Part shown: positions 1-9,291 of the stretch, one piece after another
Numbering within the stretch: the stretch's first letter is position 1
Layout of the letters: every line of letters begins with the position of its first letter
NCBI GenBank assembly: GCA_017482355.1
Contig: JAFUNJ010000012.1
Span: 186,001-250,000, forward strand
Direction of reading: 5' to 3'
DNA: 64,000 nucleotides
Origin: Clostridia bacterium
GTDB taxonomy: Bacteria > Bacillota > Clostridia > Oscillospirales > CAG-272
Notes under the pieces: generated by a model
Seen by the model: only the letters and a program-made list of their open reading frames with translations
Database searches by the model: none
Told to the model about the DNA's origin: nothing
Translations under genes and position numbers: made by a program

Positions 1-429
1 GGCGAAAGCAATCTGAACACAAATTTCCCCGATTACACGCTTCCCTTCACCGCCGCGCACGAGCTTGCACATCAGCGCGGTATTGCGCGTGAGGACGAAG
101 CGAACTTCGTTGCGTTTCTCGTTTGTATGGAAAGCGATGACACCTATATCAGATACAGCGGATATATGAATCTTTTTGAGTACGTTCTTTCGGCGCTTTA
201 TGAAGCGGACAGCAAGGCGTATTTTGCGATCGTGAACGAGATGGGTAACGCTCTCATCGGCGAGATCAATGCGTATAACACCTTCTTCGACAAGTACCGT
301 GACAACGTCGTCGCTGATGTCAGCGGAGCAATGAACGACGGTTATCTTCAGTCGCAGGGACAGGTTGCAGGGTCGCAAAGCTACGGAATGGTAGTTGATC
401 TTGCGGTTGCGTACTATAAAAAGAAATAA
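1..429 (+). CDS. DUF3810 family protein, C-terminal part (5' end outside window)
   Basis: The reading frame is open from the first base and ends at TAA 427-429. About 20 residues in there is an HELAH motif (HExxH zinc-metalloprotease type) followed by RGIAREDEANF, which matches the conserved core of the DUF3810 family; family function is not established to my knowledge. The first ATG in the frame (127) lies downstream of this motif, so it is not the true start. A terminator follows directly, so this is the last gene of its transcript. Confidence 0.8.
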   Translation, partial: GESNLNTNFPDYTLPFTAAHELAHQRGIAREDEANFVAFLVCMESDDTYIRYSGYMNLFEYVLSALYEADSKAYFAIVNEMGNALIGEINAYNTFFDKYRDNVVADVSGAMNDGYLQSQGQVAGSQSYGMVVDLAVAYYKKK

Positions 430-433
430 GTTG

Positions 434-467
434 ATCCCAAGAGCGGGCACTCTTGGGATTCTTTTTT
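434..467 (+). terminator. Rho-independent terminator
   Basis: A 10-bp stem (atcccaagag / ctcttgggat) with a 6-nt loop is followed by a T-rich run. It lies 4 bases after the stop of the DUF3810 gene. Confidence 0.9.
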
Positions 468-471
468 GTGG

Positions 472-500
472 TTGACTTTCTTAACGTATTATGATACAAT
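472..500 (+). promoter_or_regulatory. Sigma-70-type promoter of the ybiT-like gene
   Basis: TTGACT (472-477) and TACAAT (495-500) are separated by exactly 17 bp, directly after a terminator and 36 bp before the ATG. Confidence 0.8.
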
Positions 501-535
501 AGCCAAGTGTGTAAAAAAGGAAATGAGGAAAAATA

Positions 536-2149
536 ATGATTACAGTATCAGATCTGAGCTTTCAGTTTGGCGGACAGCTTCTTTTTAAGGACGTTGACCT
601 CAAGTTTACCCCCGGAAACTGTTACGGCATAATCGGTGCTAACGGTGCGGGCAAGTCGACCTTTCTTAAGATCCTTTGCGGTGAGCTTGATCCGACAAAG
701 GGCGCTGTCACTATTCCCGACACGGTCAGAATGTCGGTACTTCGTCAGGATCACTTTGCTTTTGACGATTTTACCGTTCTTGACACCGTAATTCAGGGAA
801 ACAAGCGTCTTTACGACATTATGAAGGAAAAGGACGCTATATACAATAAAGAGGATTTCACCGACGAGGACGGCATTCGCGCGTCTGAGCTTGAGGGCGA
901 ATTTGCCGAGCTTAACGGCTGGGAGGCGGAGTCCGACGCTTCGAAGCTTCTTCAGGGTCTGGGACTATCCGACTCTATTCTCTACGACCTTATGTCGACC
1001 TTAAAGGAAAGCGAAAAGGTCAAGGTTCTCCTTGCGCAGGCGCTTTTCGGAAATCCCGACATTATCCTTCTCGACGAGCCGACGAACGGTCTTGACATTG
1101 ACGCCGTCAGATGGCTTGAGGACTTCCTTGCCGACTATTTCGGTACAGTGCTTGTCGTTTCGCACGACCGTCACTTCCTTAACAACGTTTGTACGAATAT
1201 CGTCGACATCGACTACGGCTCTATAAAGATGTACGTCGGTAACTACGAGTTCTGGTACGAGTCCAGCCAGCTCATGCAACGCCTTATCAAGCAGCAAAAC
1301 AAGAAAAACGAGGACAAGATCCGCGAGCTTCAGGCGTTCATTTCGCGCTTCTCTGCGAACAAAAGTAAGTCGCGTCAGGCGACAGCAAGAAGAAAGCTTC
1401 TTGACAAGATAGCTCTTGAAGAAATACCCGCGTCGAGCCGTCGTTATCCGTTCATCGGCTTTGATATGGACCGTGAGGCAGGCAAGGACATTCTCTTCGT
1501 TAATGATCTTACAAAGACCGAAAACGGCGAAATAATGTTCAAGGATCTGACTTTCACCGTAAACAAGGGCGACAAGATCGCTTTTGTCGGTAACGAACAG
1601 GCAATAACCGCGCTTTTCAAAGTTCTTATGGAAGAGACAGAGCCCGACAGCGGCTCCTTCAAGTGGGGCATCAGCATAACGAAGTCATACTTCCCTCACG
1701 ACAACTCCGAGTATTTTAACGGCTGTCACGACTCCATTCTCGACTGGATGCGCCGCTACTCGAAAGATCAGACCGAAACCTACTTGCGCGGATTCCTCGG
1801 CAGAATGCTTTTCTCAAATGAGAGCGTATTTAAGGAAGTAAACGTTCTTTCGGGCGGAGAAAAGGTAAGATGTATGTTCTCGCGTATGATGCTTTTCGGT
1901 TCGAACGTGCTTCTGCTTGACCAGCCGACCGACCATCTCGACCTTGAGTCGATCACAGCCGTAAACCACGGTCTCGACAACTTCAAGGGCAACGTGCTCT
2001 TCACCTCTCACGACTACGAGATCGTAAACACCGTTGCTAACAGGATCATTGAGATAAAGAGCGACGGCACCTACGTTGACCGTCAGGGCAACTACGACGA
2101 TTTCGTCGAGTACAAGAAGGCACAGGGTATTCTTAATATTACGCTTTAA
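536..2149 (+). CDS. ybiT: ABC-F family ATPase, YbiT-like
   Basis: This is a soluble protein of 537 residues with two ABC domains and no membrane segments, the ABC-F layout of ribosome-associated ATPases. Domain 1 has a normal P-loop (GANGAGKST, residues 34-42) and Walker B (LLDEPTNGLD, near 180). Long blocks resemble E. coli YbiT as I remember it, for example LRQDHFAFDDFTVLDTVI and FISRFSANKSKSRQA in the linker. Domain 2 is abnormal: the P-loop position reads VGNEQAITALF and lacks the GKS/T triplet, and Walker B reads LLLDQPTDHLD with Gln instead of the catalytic Glu, while its LSGGEK signature is intact. Domain 1's own signature (LKESEKVKV) is degenerate. Probably only one composite ATP site works. 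A good RBS precedes the ATG. Single-gene transcript. Confidence 0.9.
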   Translation: MITVSDLSFQFGGQLLFKDVDLKFTPGNCYGIIGANGAGKSTFLKILCGELDPTKGAVTIPDTVRMSVLRQDHFAFDDFTVLDTVIQGNKRLYDIMKEKDAIYNKEDFTDEDGIRASELEGEFAELNGWEAESDASKLLQGLGLSDSILYDLMSTLKESEKVKVLLAQALFGNPDIILLDEPTNGLDIDAVRWLEDFLADYFGTVLVVSHDRHFLNNVCTNIVDIDYGSIKMYVGNYEFWYESSQLMQRLIKQQNKKNEDKIRELQAFISRFSANKSKSRQATARRKLLDKIALEEIPASSRRYPFIGFDMDREAGKDILFVNDLTKTENGEIMFKDLTFTVNKGDKIAFVGNEQAITALFKVLMEETEPDSGSFKWGISITKSYFPHDNSEYFNGCHDSILDWMRRYSKDQTETYLRGFLGRMLFSNESVFKEVNVLSGGEKVRCMFSRMMLFGSNVLLLDQPTDHLDLESITAVNHGLDNFKGNVLFTSHDYEIVNTVANRIIEIKSDGTYVDRQGNYDDFVEYKKAQGILNITL

Positions 2150-2154
2150 TATAC

Positions 2155-2185
2155 AAAAAACAGCCGCTTTCGCGGCTGTTTTTCT
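2155..2185. terminator. Bidirectional terminator between convergent genes
   Basis: The stem aacagccgc / gcggctgtt has an A-run on the left and a T-run on the right, so it can end transcription from both strands. It sits between the ybiT-like stop and the end of the GH20-like gene. Confidence 0.85.
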
Positions 2186-3139
2186 TTAGAACGAATCGGG
2201 GTAGAATTTCTTTCTGCCGAGGTAGAATTGGTGCGCATCGTTATAGAGCGCGTAGAGCATACGGTCGGTCGTTGCTTCCCACGATGCCGTCATTATTCCC
2301 TTCAGGTGCGTGGGGTCAAGGTTTTCCTTGCAGTATGCGATAGTACCGATAGTGTTTTGGTTCGTATCCCAAGTCGAGCAGGTCGGGATCTGATCGAAGC
2401 CGTGCTTATCGAGCACCTCGTATGCGTGGAGCATTTTGTAACTATGAGAATCGGTCGGATAATCGCGCAGATGTCCGTAGAACCAGTTTGACTGAAGGAT
2501 CGACTTCGGCATCTTATTTAAGAACTTTTCCTCATGATTCCACATATAGTCGGACCATATCCACGGACGCGCGGCATGCTTTTCACACTCATCTGCCAGA
2601 TAGTAAAGGTCGTGCCACCAAAGGTCGCCGTTTCTGACTATCGTCATTTCGTAGTTTTTCTGCATATGCGCCTCCTCCTCGTCGAAGCCGAGGTGGAAGA
2701 GCTCGGGGTTTCCAAACAGCTCACAGACCTCACAGATAACGTCGGAAGCGACCTTATAATAGGTCGGCGTTGAGACCATTCTTCTGTAGTCCTTGAGCCA
2801 GGTATCGTGGCAGGTCGAGAAATTGAGCTTCGGTATCGGCGTAATTCCGAGTGTGCGCATTTCGTCGAGCTTTTTCTTTGCATAGTCCTTATCCCACGCG
2901 TTTGGCGCGGATATCTCGGGATGACTTTCGTACTTGATTCCGTCGCCTACGTCAACAAGCACTGCGTTGAAGCCCCTTTCCGCGATGAACTGCATGGTCT
3001 TATCCCATGCGTTTTCGCTGAATTCTATATCGTCCGTATACTGCGAAGCGAGGTTCCAACCGCGAAGCGGCGAGCTTTCGTCCTCCCACTGATGGTCTGA
3101 AAGCATCAGCATATATGCCCAAATCATATTGTTATTCAT
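2186..3139 (-). CDS. Putative family 20-like glycoside hydrolase
   Basis: A TIM-barrel-type protein of 317 residues. The motif FHLGFDEEEAH, about halfway along, resembles the H-x-G-x-D-E signature of GH20 hexosaminidases, where the Asp-Glu pair carries out catalysis. Trp- and Asp-rich strands such as WIWSDYMW also fit a sugar-cleaving barrel. There is no signal peptide, so it is probably cytoplasmic. I chose ATG 3139 because caggggagaa lies just upstream; the frame extends to 3220, but that extension lies inside the upstream gene and has no RBS. It follows the lipoprotein hydrolase gene by 16 bp, so both are in one operon. The family assignment rests on one motif; the substrate is unknown. 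Confidence 0.65.
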   Translation of the reverse strand: MNNNMIWAYMLMLSDHQWEDESSPLRGWNLASQYTDDIEFSENAWDKTMQFIAERGFNAVLVDVGDGIKYESHPEISAPNAWDKDYAKKKLDEMRTLGITPIPKLNFSTCHDTWLKDYRRMVSTPTYYKVASDVICEVCELFGNPELFHLGFDEEEAHMQKNYEMTIVRNGDLWWHDLYYLADECEKHAARPWIWSDYMWNHEEKFLNKMPKSILQSNWFYGHLRDYPTDSHSYKMLHAYEVLDKHGFDQIPTCSTWDTNQNTIGTIAYCKENLDPTHLKGIMTASWEATTDRMLYALYNDAHQFYLGRKKFYPDSF

Positions 3140-3155
3140 CGTTTTCTCCCCTGTT

Positions 3156-5378
3156 TTATTTTGATAGCGAAACGGTAATTTCGCCGATAGTCTCACTGCT
3201 TGCGGCAATAACTCCGTCAACGTAAACCTTAAGTCCTGTTCCCTCTCCGTAGCGCGAGCCGTCCTTATCGTAGATAATGGTCACATTCTTACCGTGATAC
3301 GGCAGGTTTTCAAGGCAGAAGTATTCCCAATCCTTCGGAACAAGCGGTGATATTTTCAGCTCGTCGCCGCTGTCGGGCGTTATTCCGATTAGACCCGTGA
3401 TCATAAGATTCGTATACTGCGAATGGTTATAATACGAGCTTCTTTCCGTTATCTGTATCCATTCGCCGTTATCGGGAAGTAAGCTTTCGCCTATCCACGG
3501 GGTCTCTCTTACTCCGTCGCCGTCAACGTCGTTATAATGTGTCAGCGCATAATTTTTAAGAAGCGTGAAGTAATCGTCGGCATCAACGTAGCTTTGGTTT
3601 TCGTAATTTCTTATCACGTTCGCCATAGCGATAAGAGTTTGCGTCGTTGCAAAGGGCCATGACGGACCGTTCCATTTACAGTGTCTGTCATACAGCTCGA
3701 GGATCGCTTTTCCCCTCTCGGCTGTAAGAGGCCCGTATTCCGCGTAGAAATAATCGGGGTCCATAAGATATTTCCATATCTCTGCATGCTCGGCGTCATC
3801 ATCGGGCATATTAAACATCCAGGGGGCGTATCCGATCAGCTCGCGAACGTCACAGTAGGTTTCTGCACCGTCGTGCCATCCGCGGTAGAACGAGCCGTCC
3901 CACAGCTTTTCCATTGCTGTTTTGATCTCCTCCGCCTTTAATACGAACCTTTCGTGCATTTCATTATCGCCCTGCATTTTTGCAAATTCCGCTATTGCGA
4001 GAGCGTTTGCATACATATAGCTATTGAAGGTCGGGCGGAAGGTTTGATACTTATTATTCGGGTCACTTACCGAGGCTTCCATTCCCTCCGAGCCGCCGTT
4101 GATCTTGTACAGACCGACGCTGTCATCATAGTGAGTTGACGTAAATCGGTCATAAAATCCCTCAAGAACCTTATAATATCTCGATATACTTTCGTCGCCC
4201 GAGGTAAGATACCTCTGATAGAATGCCTCGGGAAGCCAGCTTGAATAGAGATATATCGCGCTCGAGCCCCTGACGAACCAATAATTCATGTAATCTTCCA
4301 TGTATTTTTGGTCGCGAAGCCATCTGCCCTCGTATATATGATGCCCAGCCGCACAGACTATCGCGTTATCGTTACGCGCCCATGCGACGTTCGGAAGGAA
4401 CTCGGTAATGACATAGGTATCGGAGGGGGTAAGACGGATCTGGCTTCTGTACGTATGCCAGCGATAATAGTATATCTGCTCCATGCTTTCGTCGGGGAGA
4501 TCAATATACGGAATATTGTATTCAAACCATGCGTTGAAGCTTGTTCTCTGGGTCTTGATAGGGTCATTGTCATCAAAAAACGCTTTAAGAATATTCTTAT
4601 CCGCGTTTTTGCGGTCAAACGCCGCGCCGAGCTTAAAGGTGTAAGTTTTTCCCGGAGCTATCTCGGCAGAGGCGGTAAGATATTTGCCGTTTGCCTTGAA
4701 GCCCTCGCCCGTTGCTACTATATCGAGTATATCCTTGTTTTCGCGTCTGAATTTTGCAGTAAGAGTGTTACCGTCGGCAGCTGTTTCATAGACATTACCG
4801 TTCAGATTCGCTTTAACATATGCGCTCACTTTCTCGTCGGAGCCGTTTTTGACCTCGATCATGACCGCTATCATGTTTTCAGTCGAAACGTATTTATAGC
4901 CCGTAACAATGACACCCTTTGAGCTTTCATAACGAGACGTGACTACGCTCGGTGTGTAGTCTGCGTCCTTGACCGAAACGGATCTGTCATTAATTTTGAC
5001 CTGAACCGGCATTCCCCAGCCCGTATTTATGAGCTTTGAGTCGTCGTAGTCCATGGATGTCAAGGTCGTGTTTGCATGTATTGAAGAGTTATTAAAGCCC
5101 CAGCCCGACTGATAGAACGAGAAAACAAGGTCGTTATAACCAAGAGGCATACCCTTCTGATACTTTGAGCCAAGTATTTCGTCAATATTCTTTTTGCTCC
5201 AAACGTAATCTGTAAAGGTTTCGTCGTGCTTATAATTATTTTCGACATTGTCGACAGTCGGTGTCTTATTAGGTTCGGTCTTTTTCACTTTTTCTTTTCC
5301 TCCGCAGCCAATAGTATTTAATGCGCTCAGAACAGCAAGCATAAAGCTTATTATACGGACTGATCTTTTCACAGGCAT
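3156..5378 (-). CDS. Lipoprotein with (alpha/alpha)6-barrel glycosidase domain (MGH1-like)
   Basis: The N-terminus is a lipoprotein signal (basic KRS, hydrophobic stretch, then IGC-GG with Cys near 25). Residues of about 60-280 look like a beta-sandwich. The rest resembles the MGH1-like / GH63-like six-hairpin domain: WDGSFYRGWHDGAETY, ELIGYAPWMFNMP and KWNGPSWPFATTQ are typical of this fold, which cleaves oligosaccharides with inversion using acidic residues. A short C-terminal beta domain follows. It is probably anchored outside the membrane and releases sugars. RBS gagagg lies upstream of ATG 5378. It is transcribed ahead of the GH20-like gene. The sugar linkage cannot be predicted from sequence alone. 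Confidence 0.75.
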   Translation of the reverse strand: MPVKRSVRIISFMLAVLSALNTIGCGGKEKVKKTEPNKTPTVDNVENNYKHDETFTDYVWSKKNIDEILGSKYQKGMPLGYNDLVFSFYQSGWGFNNSSIHANTTLTSMDYDDSKLINTGWGMPVQVKINDRSVSVKDADYTPSVVTSRYESSKGVIVTGYKYVSTENMIAVMIEVKNGSDEKVSAYVKANLNGNVYETAADGNTLTAKFRRENKDILDIVATGEGFKANGKYLTASAEIAPGKTYTFKLGAAFDRKNADKNILKAFFDDNDPIKTQRTSFNAWFEYNIPYIDLPDESMEQIYYYRWHTYRSQIRLTPSDTYVITEFLPNVAWARNDNAIVCAAGHHIYEGRWLRDQKYMEDYMNYWFVRGSSAIYLYSSWLPEAFYQRYLTSGDESISRYYKVLEGFYDRFTSTHYDDSVGLYKINGGSEGMEASVSDPNNKYQTFRPTFNSYMYANALAIAEFAKMQGDNEMHERFVLKAEEIKTAMEKLWDGSFYRGWHDGAETYCDVRELIGYAPWMFNMPDDDAEHAEIWKYLMDPDYFYAEYGPLTAERGKAILELYDRHCKWNGPSWPFATTQTLIAMANVIRNYENQSYVDADDYFTLLKNYALTHYNDVDGDGVRETPWIGESLLPDNGEWIQITERSSYYNHSQYTNLMITGLIGITPDSGDELKISPLVPKDWEYFCLENLPYHGKNVTIIYDKDGSRYGEGTGLKVYVDGVIAASSETIGEITVSLSK

Positions 5379-5398
5379 TCACCTCTCTAACTACAAGA

Positions 5399-5422
5399 AA
5401 AGGTCGGCTGTGAGCCGACCTT
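5399..5422 (-). terminator. Rho-independent terminator of the M23-like gene
   Basis: The stem aggtcggct / agccgacct with loop gtg is followed on the minus strand by ttttcttg. It lies 5 bp after the stop of the M23-like gene. Confidence 0.85.
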
Positions 5423-5426
5423 TTTG

Positions 5427-7082
5427 TTACTTTAATCCGATCGCCTCGGCAACTGTGCTGTGTACCGAGACACCTTCTGTCTCGTAATTGTAGTAACGAA
5501 CGGGGGTGCCGTATACGTAGAGTCCGAAATGGAGCGTCGTTCCGGTACAGAAGCCGGTGCTTCCGACGATACCGATAACGGTTCCCTTTCCGATCTCCTG
5601 ACCGACTGTTACGTTCGTGCTACTCATGTGTGCGTAGAGCGACTTAAGTCCGCCGCCGTGTTCAACGATCACGGTTCTTCCCGAAAGCGTCGTTTCGCCA
5701 ACGTAGACGACCTTGCCTGGCAGGCACACCTTAACGGAATCTCCGTCCTTGACGTAATAGTTTACGCCCTCATGCGAGTAGGTTATTCCTGCTTTTTCGA
5801 GTATAATATTGATTCCGAATCCGCTGCGGATCTTTCTCGTAGTCGGATCCATTATCTTGTTATCGCTCATCCAGTAGAGCTTTTCCTCGTGTGCTCCGAG
5901 GTAAGGCGCAACGGTTTCATTGAACTCAGCAATCGTAGTTTCGTTTCTGAGCTCCTCGATAGTTGTCTTTTCGATCTTTTGGTAATCCTTGCCTACACTT
6001 CGCTTTTCAAGAGTAACAGGGAGCTCTCTCACGGTATCCCCGTATGTAAGGGTAAAGGTATAGTCAAGCTCACCCTTGTTTACCGATTCGTCCTTGAGCG
6101 AGAACGGAACGATAGCGTGATAATATCCGCCATATTCGTAGAACACCGGCTTTGCTTCAATTGCCGGCTCAGCCGAGAAGGTGATAAGCGACGGATCAAC
6201 GATATTCTTTGCTGATACGATAACGAAATCGCCGTATTTAAGCGAGGCATGTTCACTCACATAGAATACGGGGGGCGACTGAACGTTTGCGGTAAAGAGA
6301 TATTCCGCCTCGCCGTAATTGCTTCTGTTTTCGGTCTTATACCACTTTGCGATAACCTTTACGTCATAAACGGTATTGTCGGCAAAAAGACTGGGATCGA
6401 TATTTTCGTACTCGTCATCAAATACGGTCGCGCCTGCCTGGTTTTTGATCACGGCGTAAATGTAATCGGGAGCTATATCGAAATCAAGCTGAAGTCCGCC
6501 CGAAACAACGCAGGTCTGGGAGCCGTTTGCCTTGTTTATATCGCCGTCTGCATAAGTACCGTTAATACCGATATATTTCCAGCTTATCGAGCTCGGAAGC
6601 ACGTTATCCGTTCTTCCGACATTAAGAGTCGGCTGAGATGCGTTCGGGAAAACGTCGGTTGCAAATTCGGTTTTAAGGAAGGAGACCGCATTCTTCTTTT
6701 CTATCCTGAAGAGCTTACCGCTGCCGTCACGGTAGAAGCACTTTGAAGAATCGGAGCTCAGGTAATACGTATATTCGGAAACCTTGTTATAGCTTGAATA
6801 GGAGACCTTGTATACCGAGAAGCCTGAAACTCCTGTCGGAAGCGAAGAAACCTTCTTTGCGTTTTTATGCATTCCGATAAGGGCGTTATAAAGCGACTTA
6901 CTGTCCTTATCCGTTTTAAGATACGTTTCGCTTTCTCCGCTCGGCAAAGTCAGCACCAATTTTGAGACTGCACCCGCCGTTACCGGATTACTTTTCGAGT
7001 ATATAAAAGATGTCAGCGCTACTATCGTAGGCATTACAAGTATTGCCGCGACTATCGCAAGTGTTACGATCCTGTTCTTCAT
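5427..7082 (-). CDS. Membrane-anchored M23/LytM-domain protein, active site degenerate
   Basis: A protein of 551 residues with one N-terminal membrane segment (residues 6-28), a long beta-rich extracellular part and a C-terminal LytM fold. The LytM domain is clear from PGKVVYVG, VIVEHGGGLKSLYAHMS, VGQEIGKGTVIGIVGSTG and LHFGLYVYG. Active M23 enzymes carry H-x3-D, a His in YAH and H-x-H. Here the first motif reads HEGVN (Asp to Asn) and the last reads TLH (first His to Thr), so a zinc ligand and a catalytic His are missing; only the YAH His is as expected. It may be a non-enzymatic peptidoglycan-binding or hydrolase-activating protein, as known for EnvC/NlpD-type LytM domains. It has its own promoter and terminator. 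Confidence 0.8.
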   Translation of the reverse strand: MKNRIVTLAIVAAILVMPTIVALTSFIYSKSNPVTAGAVSKLVLTLPSGESETYLKTDKDSKSLYNALIGMHKNAKKVSSLPTGVSGFSVYKVSYSSYNKVSEYTYYLSSDSSKCFYRDGSGKLFRIEKKNAVSFLKTEFATDVFPNASQPTLNVGRTDNVLPSSISWKYIGINGTYADGDINKANGSQTCVVSGGLQLDFDIAPDYIYAVIKNQAGATVFDDEYENIDPSLFADNTVYDVKVIAKWYKTENRSNYGEAEYLFTANVQSPPVFYVSEHASLKYGDFVIVSAKNIVDPSLITFSAEPAIEAKPVFYEYGGYYHAIVPFSLKDESVNKGELDYTFTLTYGDTVRELPVTLEKRSVGKDYQKIEKTTIEELRNETTIAEFNETVAPYLGAHEEKLYWMSDNKIMDPTTRKIRSGFGINIILEKAGITYSHEGVNYYVKDGDSVKVCLPGKVVYVGETTLSGRTVIVEHGGGLKSLYAHMSSTNVTVGQEIGKGTVIGIVGSTGFCTGTTLHFGLYVYGTPVRYYNYETEGVSVHSTVAEAIGLK

Positions 7083-7136
7083 ATTTCTACACCTTTCGGG
7101 ATAATATTCAATCTAAATATATATTTCTACATATAT

Positions 7137-7165
7137 ATTATACACCAAAGCATCTTCTCGGTCAA
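7137..7165 (-). promoter_or_regulatory. Promoter of the M23-like gene
   Basis: On the minus strand TTGACC (7165-7160) and TATAAT (7142-7137) are 17 bp apart, about 55 bp before the ATG. Confidence 0.75.
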
Positions 7166-7221
7166 GATATATACAAAAAAATCTGAATTCAAAATGTATT
7201 GAAGAAATTTCGCGTTTTCTG

Positions 7222-7250
7222 TTGGAATTGAGAAGAATATATGGTATAAT
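7222..7250 (+). promoter_or_regulatory. Promoter of the ogg-led operon (extended -10)
   Basis: TTGGAA (7222-7227) and TATAAT (7245-7250) are 17 bp apart, with TGg just before the -10 box. The first gene begins 31 bp downstream. Confidence 0.8.
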
Positions 7251-7281
7251 ATTATGAATATTAATAGAATGGAGCGTAAAG

Positions 7282-8115
7282 ATGATAAGCAGCGTAAGCT
7301 TTAATAGACCCAAGCATTTTGACCTTGATCTCATATTTGACTGCGGTCAGTCGTTTCGGTTCGTCAAAAGCAGTGACTGCTCGTATTCCGGAATTGCCTA
7401 CGGAAAAGCCGTTGATTTTATACAGGAAGATGATAAGATCACGATAGTCGGCGCTGATGAATGCGATTTTGAAAGCATTTGGAAAAGCTATCTCGCACTC
7501 GATATTGATTATTCGGCTTTAAGAAACGAGATCCTTTCTTCGCGCCCCGATGACGAGGTCCTTAAAAACGCGATGGAATTCGGCTCCGGTATACGTCTGC
7601 TTCGCCAGGAAAAGTGGGAAACGCTTTGCTCCTTTATAATCTCGCAGAACAACAATATTCCGCGTATTCGTTCGCTCGTTGAAGCAATCTCGCGTGAATA
7701 CGGAGACAAGGCAGAATCATACAGTGTTGGGGACTTTTATTCGTTCCCGTCTGCTGAGAAGGTTGCAGAAATCGGAATAGATAAGCTCCGCGAGCTTAAG
7801 GTCGGCTTCCGTGTGCCATACATACACGATGCGGCAACTAAGGTCGCGTCGGGTGAAATTGACCTTGATGCCATTGGTAAGCTTCCGACAGACGAGCTTC
7901 TGACCGCACTTATGAGCATAAAGGGCGTAGGGCTTAAAGTCGCCTCCTGTGTTGCTCTTTTCGCTTACGGACGGCTTGATTGCTTCCCTATTGACGTTTG
8001 GGTCAAGCGCGTGCTTGAAAAGTATTATCCCGACGGATTTGATCACACAGCTCTTCCAAATACCGCGGGACTCGTTCAGCAGTATCTTTTCTATTATGAA
8101 AGGTTCAGACAATGA
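7282..8115 (+). CDS. ogg: 8-oxoguanine DNA glycosylase/AP lyase (OGG1-like)
   Basis: A protein of 277 residues with the OGG N-terminal domain (FDCGQSFRF near residue 18) and a helix-hairpin-helix-GPD domain. The hairpin reads IKGVGLKVASC (near 213-223) with the catalytic Lys in GLK, and the activating Asp is in FPIDVW (near 238). It removes oxidised guanine from DNA and can nick the abasic site. The RBS ggag lies about 8 bp before the ATG. The gene overlaps the CDF gene by 4 bp (ATGA), so the two are translationally coupled, although no functional link is obvious. Confidence 0.92.
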   Translation: MISSVSFNRPKHFDLDLIFDCGQSFRFVKSSDCSYSGIAYGKAVDFIQEDDKITIVGADECDFESIWKSYLALDIDYSALRNEILSSRPDDEVLKNAMEFGSGIRLLRQEKWETLCSFIISQNNNIPRIRSLVEAISREYGDKAESYSVGDFYSFPSAEKVAEIGIDKLRELKVGFRVPYIHDAATKVASGEIDLDAIGKLPTDELLTALMSIKGVGLKVASCVALFAYGRLDCFPIDVWVKRVLEKYYPDGFDHTALPNTAGLVQQYLFYYERFRQ

Positions 8116-9287
8116 TAAAGCTTTTAGCGAGGATTTTTATCAAAAATAATGATTATTCAGACAATTCCGTGCGCTCGAAATACGGCGTTCTTTGCGGAAT
8201 CGTCGGAATAATATTAAATTTTCTGCTTTGCTGTGCGAAGCTTGCAGTTTCGTTTATCACCGGCTCAGTCGCGATAAGCGCCGATGCCTTTAACAACCTC
8301 GGCGATGCCGGCTCGTCCGTTATCACGCTTATTGGCTTTAAGCTCGCAGATCAGAAGCCGGATGAGGGGCACCCGTTCGGACACGGAAGAATGGAATATC
8401 TTTCGGCTCTCATCGTTTCTATGCTTATAATGCTTATGGGATTTGAGCTTGGAAAAACGTCGGTTTCGAAGATCACGGACGGAGAAAGTCCCGTTTTCAG
8501 CTACGTTGCCATAATCGTGCTCGGGCTTTCGGTTTTAGTCAAGCTTTATATTTTCATCTACAACAGAAGCATCGGCAAAAAGATAAATTCGCAGGCGATG
8601 AAGGCAACTGCCATTGATTCACTTACCGACTGCATCTCGACCTTTGCAGTTCTTATCTGCACTGTTCTTTCGCTTTTCGTCGATTTTAATTTCGACGGCT
8701 GGTGCGGACTTATCATATCGGCGTTCATCATCTTCTCAGGCATCAAGGCGGCAAAGGAAACTATTGATCCGCTTCTCGGAACCCCGCCCGAAAGCGATTT
8801 TGTTGACAACGTGGAAAAGATCGTTCTTTCATATCCCGAAATTGTCGGGATCCACGATCTAGTGGTACACAATTACGGACCGGGACGCGTGATGCTGAGC
8901 TTGCATGCGGAGGTGTCTCAGTCGATTGATATTCTGCTTGCTCACGACATAATCGACAACGCAGAGCAAAAGCTGAGCCGCGAGCTGAAATGCAGTGCCG
9001 TCATACATCTTGACCCGATTGCAACCGAAGACGAGAAGGTAAACGAGGTAAGAAAACGCGTAGGTGAGCTTGCGAAGGCGATACATCCTCAGATAACTAT
9101 ACACGATTTCAGAATGGTCGTCGGCGACAGTCATACCAATCTTATATTCGATATGTCGGTTCCCTTCTCGCTGAAGCGCGACGATGACGACATCAAAAAG
9201 GAAATGGCACGGCTCGTCAAGGTGATCGACGAAAAATATCTTACAGTAATTTGCATTGACAAAGAATTTATTAAGGATAGGGAGTAA
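8112..9287 (+). CDS. Cation diffusion facilitator (CDF) metal exporter
   Basis: A protein of 391 residues with six predicted membrane helices in the first 220 residues and a cytoplasmic C-terminal domain. Family marks are ADAFNNLGD in TM2, GHPFGHGRMEYLSAL after it, and IDSLTD in TM5; the Asp residues form the transport metal site. Such proteins export Zn, Mn, Fe or Cd using the proton gradient. The C-terminal part carries HDLVVHNYGPG, typical of CDF dimerisation domains, and then a second, weaker domain of about 90 residues. The metal cannot be told from sequence. It overlaps ogg by 4 bp. Confidence 0.92.
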   Translation: MIKLLARIFIKNNDYSDNSVRSKYGVLCGIVGIILNFLLCCAKLAVSFITGSVAISADAFNNLGDAGSSVITLIGFKLADQKPDEGHPFGHGRMEYLSALIVSMLIMLMGFELGKTSVSKITDGESPVFSYVAIIVLGLSVLVKLYIFIYNRSIGKKINSQAMKATAIDSLTDCISTFAVLICTVLSLFVDFNFDGWCGLIISAFIIFSGIKAAKETIDPLLGTPPESDFVDNVEKIVLSYPEIVGIHDLVVHNYGPGRVMLSLHAEVSQSIDILLAHDIIDNAEQKLSRELKCSAVIHLDPIATEDEKVNEVRKRVGELAKAIHPQITIHDFRMVVGDSHTNLIFDMSVPFSLKRDDDDIKKEMARLVKVIDEKYLTVICIDKEFIKDRE

Positions 9288-9291
9288 CGAA

